From contig NZ_QRCT01000015.1 of assembly GCF_003363435.1 (NCBI RefSeq), forward strand, positions 1 to 59,817: a DNA stretch of 59,817 bases, in the 5' to 3' direction. This DNA is from Anaerosacchariphilus polymeriproducens. Its GTDB lineage: Bacteria; Bacillota; Clostridia; Lachnospirales; Lachnospiraceae. The notes under the pieces are model-generated. The model was not told the origin of the DNA. It was given only the letters and a program-made list of their open reading frames with translations, and searched no databases. Both the position numbers and the translations under genes were made by a program. Position 1 is the stretch's first letter. The number at the start of each line of letters is the position of its first letter. Below, piece by piece: positions 56,647 to 59,817 of the stretch.

Positions 56647-58280
56647 TTATTATTGGAGCAGTAGCGGCAGGAACTTCAGCAGCGGCAAAAGCAAGAAGAA
56701 ACGATGAAGATGCTGAAATTATAATTTATGACATGGATGGTTTTATTTCTTATTCGGGATGTGGAATGCCTTATTATATCGGTGGAGAGGTAGAGGATGC
56801 AGAAAAACTTACTCCACGTGATCCGGCATTTTTTAAGAGTAAATATAATGTTGATGTATTCGTACGTCATGAAGTTTTGTCAATTGATGTTGAAAATAAA
56901 ACATTGGAAATTCAGAATTTATTAACGGGGCAAACATTTGTGGAACAATATGATAAGCTGGTAATAGCTACCGGAGCTTCTTCCTTTCTACCACCGATTA
57001 GTGGAGCAGATGAAGAGTTTGTATTTACCTTACGTAATATTGGAGATATGAACAAAATAAAAAGATGTATAAATGAATGTAATCCAAAATCAGCCGTCAT
57101 TATAGGAACAGGGTTTATTGGACTTGAAGTATGTGAAAATCTGAAGGGACTTGGAATCGATGTAACATTGGTAGAACATCTATCACATGTAACACCAGGG
57201 CTTGATTCAGATATGGCAGTATATGTAGAGGAGCATTTAGAGAAGAATGGAATTCATGTTTTTACTAGTGCGACTGCCACAAAAATTGAAAAGAACAGGG
57301 TGATACTAGCTGATTTACGAGAGATTCAAGCGGATATGGTAATAATTTCGGCAGGAGTTAGACCAAATACTGAACTTGCAGTAAAAGCAGGTGTGGAATT
57401 GGGGATGACAAAGGCTATAAAAGTCAATGAGAAAATGATGACAAATATTGAAGAAATCTATGCCTGTGGGGATTGCATTGAACATTATCATATAGTAACT
57501 GGAAAACCGGTTTATCGTCCGCTGGGCTCTACTGCAAATAAAACAGGAAGGATTGCTGGTGATGTAATTACTGGAGGTGACTTAAGGTTCAGAGGAATTC
57601 TAGGAACTGGAATATTCCAGATTTTTGGAATGACTGTTGCTCAGACAGGATTATCCGAACGAGAAGCAATAAGAGAAGGATTTGATGTTGAAGTCTGCCA
57701 TAATATTAAACCCAATAAGCCAGATTATATGGGTGGAAATGAAATGGTAATGAAAGGAATTGCTGATAGAGAAAGTGGACGTCTTTTAGGAACGCAGATT
57801 GTAGGTTATGAGGGGGTAGATAAAAGAATCGATGTATTTGTAACAGCAATTACTTATCAGGGAAAGGCAGAAGATTTATTCCATTTGGATTTAGCATATG
57901 CGCCACCATTTTCTACAACAAAGGATCCGGTTATGTATACAGGTATGATATTGGATAATGCGATTAATCAGGGAAGAAAGTTGATAACAGCAGATAGACT
58001 TTCGGAGAAATTAAAGTCGGAAGAAAAAATTCAGATTGTGGATGCAAGGGTAGAAGCACAGTATGATAAGGACCATGTGGAAACAGCAGTGAACATGCCC
58101 CATAGTAAATTTAGAGAACAGTTACAAGATCTTGACCCAAGGGTAATGACTGTAACTTATTGTAATAAGGGTGTCACTGGTAATGCAGCACAGAACATTT
58201 TGTTAAACCATGGATTTAAGGAAGTTTATAATCTATCTGGTGGGCATAAGAATTATAGAAAAACTAAGAAGTCATTGTAA
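56637..58280 (+). CDS. CoA-disulfide reductase/NADH oxidase-like flavoprotein fused to rhodanese
   Basis: A 547-aa fusion. The N-terminal 440 residues are a pyridine-nucleotide-disulfide reductase of the CoADR/Nox type with one redox Cys, C42 in SYSGCGMPYYIGG, an FAD motif IIIGAVAAGTSAA and an NAD motif IIGTGFIGLEVCENL. The C-terminal 100 residues are a rhodanese with active-site C509 in TYCNKGVTG. Such fusions (CoADR-RHD) reduce CoA-persulfides, polysulfide or sulfur with NADH. AAGGAGG precedes the ATG. It shares an operon with two ArsR genes and Acr3, linking sulfane-sulfur handling to metalloid resistance. Confidence 0.92.
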   Translation: MRIIIIGAVAAGTSAAAKARRNDEDAEIIIYDMDGFISYSGCGMPYYIGGEVEDAEKLTPRDPAFFKSKYNVDVFVRHEVLSIDVENKTLEIQNLLTGQTFVEQYDKLVIATGASSFLPPISGADEEFVFTLRNIGDMNKIKRCINECNPKSAVIIGTGFIGLEVCENLKGLGIDVTLVEHLSHVTPGLDSDMAVYVEEHLEKNGIHVFTSATATKIEKNRVILADLREIQADMVIISAGVRPNTELAVKAGVELGMTKAIKVNEKMMTNIEEIYACGDCIEHYHIVTGKPVYRPLGSTANKTGRIAGDVITGGDLRFRGILGTGIFQIFGMTVAQTGLSEREAIREGFDVEVCHNIKPNKPDYMGGNEMVMKGIADRESGRLLGTQIVGYEGVDKRIDVFVTAITYQGKAEDLFHLDLAYAPPFSTTKDPVMYTGMILDNAINQGRKLITADRLSEKLKSEEKIQIVDARVEAQYDKDHVETAVNMPHSKFREQLQDLDPRVMTVTYCNKGVTGNAAQNILLNHGFKEVYNLSGGHKNYRKTKKSL

Positions 58281-58351
58281 CAAATGATTTCTTCATGCAT
58301 AGAATATGCATATATGCTCATATAAAAATTTATAATAGAAGGGGTGAAATT

Positions 58352-58699
58352 GTGGTTGATATCTTTAAAGCACTATCAGAGGAAAGCAGGTTAAGAATCC
58401 TGACATTACTGGTAGAAAGAGAAATGTGTGTCTGTGAAATTGAAGTCTGTTTAAATATGACGCAGTCAAACGCTTCCAGACATCTGACTGTACTTAAAAA
58501 CTGTGGAATACTGCATTATTATAAGAAAGCACAATGGGCATATTATGGAATAAGTGATAAATTTAAAGAAGAACACAAAAATTTATGGGAATATTTACAG
58601 CAAAAATTAGTTGAATTACCAACTTATCTTGCCGACCATGAACAATGCGAAAGATACAAAACCGTTGATGTCTGTGCAAATTCAAAAAAAACACGTTAA
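58352..58699 (+). CDS. arsR: ArsR-family arsenic-type repressor (third of three)
   Basis: A 115-aa winged-helix repressor with the As(III)-sensing motif EMCVCEIEVC (C26, C28, C33) and recognition region NMTQSNASRHLTVLKNCGI. A Cys-containing tail (EQCERYKTVDVCANS) is typical of ArsR proteins next to Acr3. The start is GTG at 58352, 7 nt after AGAAGGGG; an upstream in-frame ATG at 58295 lacks a ribosome site. Acr3 follows after 15 nt. It probably represses both genes and responds to arsenite or antimonite. A TATAAT-like box lies near 58331, without a clear -35. Confidence 0.9.
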   Translation: MVDIFKALSEESRLRILTLLVEREMCVCEIEVCLNMTQSNASRHLTVLKNCGILHYYKKAQWAYYGISDKFKEEHKNLWEYLQQKLVELPTYLADHEQCERYKTVDVCANSKKTR

Positions 58700-58714
58700 A
58701 AGGAGATAGAAGAA

Positions 58715-59779
58715 ATGAATAAAGAGAAAGCATTAGAAATTGGATTTTTTCAAAAATACTTAACGATATGGGTAGCACTTTGTATGGTTACAGGGATACT
58801 AATTGGAAAAATTTTACCTTCAGTACCTGAATTTTTTAATCAATTTGAATATGCAAATGTCTCCATACCTACTGCAATTTTAATCTGGGTTATGATTTAC
58901 CCTATGATGTTGAAGGTAAATTTTGAAAGTGTAAAAAATGTTGGGAAAAATCCAAAAGGGTTATATGTTACTTGGATCACCAACTGGTTGATTAAGCCAT
59001 TTACAATGTTTGCAATTGCATCTTTCTTTTTTTATATCGCATTTAAGGGACTGATTCCGGAAGAACTTGGAAAAGAATATTTAGCGGGTGCGGTTTTATT
59101 AGGAGCAGCACCATGTACGGCAATGGTTTTCGTATGGAGTCAGTTAACGAAAGGAAATCCAGCCTATACGGTCGTACAGGTAGCAACCAATGATTTGATT
59201 ATTCTGGTGGCATTTGTTCCGATTGTGAAATTCTTACTTGGAGTAAGTAAAGTAACTGTTCCTTGGGATACTTTAATATTATCGGTAGTTTTGTTTGTTG
59301 TGGTTCCTTTAACAGCGGGTGTATTAACAAGAATGCTTGTTAGTAAAAAGAAGGGAACAGAATATTTTGAAAGTCAGTTTCTTCCTAAATTCGATAATGC
59401 TACAATAGCTGGATTGTTACTGATGCTTATACTTTTATTCTCCTTCCAGGGTGAAGTTATTTTAAAAAATCCTTTACACATTTTATTAATCGCAGTGCCT
59501 TTGACCATTCAGACATTTTTAATTTTCTTTATTGCATATCTAGCAGCAACAGTGTTAAAGCTTCCTCATAATATAGCAGCTCCAGCAGGAATGATTGGTG
59601 CATCCAATTTCTTTGAACTTGCAGTTGCAGTTGCAATTGCTTTATTTGGAATGGATTCACCGGCAGCACTAGCTACCGTTGTTGGGGTACTAACGGAAGT
59701 TCCAATTATGTTAATGCTTGTTAAGATAGCAAACAAGACTCCTCATTGGTTTCCGTCATATAGGACAACTGATATATAA
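58715..59779 (+). CDS. acr3: Acr3-type arsenite efflux permease
   Basis: A 354-aa membrane carrier with ten predicted helices. Family motifs are VMIYPMMLKVNFE, GAAPCTAMVFVWSQLTKGNPAYT with the essential Cys, and AAPAGMIGASNFFELAVAVAIALFG (the last a conserved helix near the end). It exports arsenite. AAAAGGAG precedes the ATG. It belongs with the arsR gene just upstream. No ArsC arsenate reductase is in the window, though the sequence stops soon after. Confidence 0.95.
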   Translation: MNKEKALEIGFFQKYLTIWVALCMVTGILIGKILPSVPEFFNQFEYANVSIPTAILIWVMIYPMMLKVNFESVKNVGKNPKGLYVTWITNWLIKPFTMFAIASFFFYIAFKGLIPEELGKEYLAGAVLLGAAPCTAMVFVWSQLTKGNPAYTVVQVATNDLIILVAFVPIVKFLLGVSKVTVPWDTLILSVVLFVVVPLTAGVLTRMLVSKKKGTEYFESQFLPKFDNATIAGLLLMLILLFSFQGEVILKNPLHILLIAVPLTIQTFLIFFIAYLAATVLKLPHNIAAPAGMIGASNFFELAVAVAIALFGMDSPAALATVVGVLTEVPIMLMLVKIANKTPHWFPSYRTTDI

Positions 59780-59817
59780 TATAAGATTAACATTAATAAA
59801 AGGGGCTGTGAAAAAAC
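59780..59817. other. Right edge, half of a terminator-like or repeated sequence
   Basis: After the acr3 stop, the last 20 bases are AAAAGGGGCTGTGAAAAAAC, the exact inverted copy of 92-111. It looks like the first arm of a terminator whose second arm lies outside the window. Confidence 0.5.

Overview
The window is AT-rich DNA with dense, almost entirely plus-strand operons, Gram-positive Shine-Dalgarno sites, strong intrinsic terminators, YesM/YesN-type two-component pairs, AraC-GH39 fusion proteins, a PTS beta-glucoside enzyme, RNase J and lipoprotein-type ABC binding proteins. This points to a low-GC anaerobic Firmicute, most likely a Lachnospiraceae/Clostridium cluster XIVa relative (inference; no rRNA or marker phylogeny is present). 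I found no tRNA, rRNA, CRISPR array, transposase or phage gene.

Layout. (1) 0-1.4 kb: a cyclopropane-fatty-acid synthase-like gene on the minus strand whose homologous N-terminal region has no normal start codon. (2) 1.9-13.3 kb: a purine-ureide (allantoin) catabolic locus. It has a PucR regulator, three M20-type amidohydrolases, (S)-ureidoglycine aminohydrolase (AllE), a D-2-hydroxyacid dehydrogenase, a NitT/TauT-type ABC importer and allantoinase (AllB). Read together they would take allantoin to allantoate, ureidoglycine, ureidoglycolate and glyoxylate plus ammonia, with glyoxylate perhaps reduced by the dehydrogenase.

(3) 13.3-35.7 kb: a glycoside uptake and deglycosylation island. It holds two AraC regulators fused to GH39-like domains that appear to lack the acid/base glutamate; a Gfo/Idh/MocA oxidoreductase plus TIM-barrel pair; a two-component system whose kinase has almost no extracellular part; a degenerate RbsA-like double-ATPase protein in the same operon; a sugar-binding lipoprotein; a PTS beta-glucoside enzyme with 6-phospho-beta-glucosidase; an intact RbsA/RbsC transporter; and a second module of flavoprotein, TIM-barrel subunit, DUF6379-like small subunit and Gfo/Idh/MocA dehydrogenase. 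The last module has the composition of known C-glycoside deglycosylation systems (3-oxidation of the sugar, then C-C cleavage by a two-subunit lyase). This is the most interesting part of the window.

(4) 35.9-49.2 kb: assorted accessory genes: BCCT transporter, GNAT acetyltransferase, an OFA-family MFS transporter followed by purK-purE behind a candidate attenuator, a Drr-type ABC exporter, a TetR regulator with a CrtI-like flavoprotein, a 7TM LytS-like kinase with a receiver-BTAD regulator, and a gene fragment of a surface-protein Fn3 domain. (5) 49.4-59.8 kb: a thiol-redox and metalloid module with three ArsR repressors, an ArsP/DUF318-like permease, two thioredoxin-like proteins around a CcdA-type membrane protein, a SulP transporter, RNase J, a CoA-disulfide-reductase/rhodanese fusion and an Acr3 arsenite exporter. 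Two distinct ArsR operator types are visible. The last 20 bases are an exact inverted copy of positions 92-111, suggesting that the sequence ends in a dispersed repeat or terminator.
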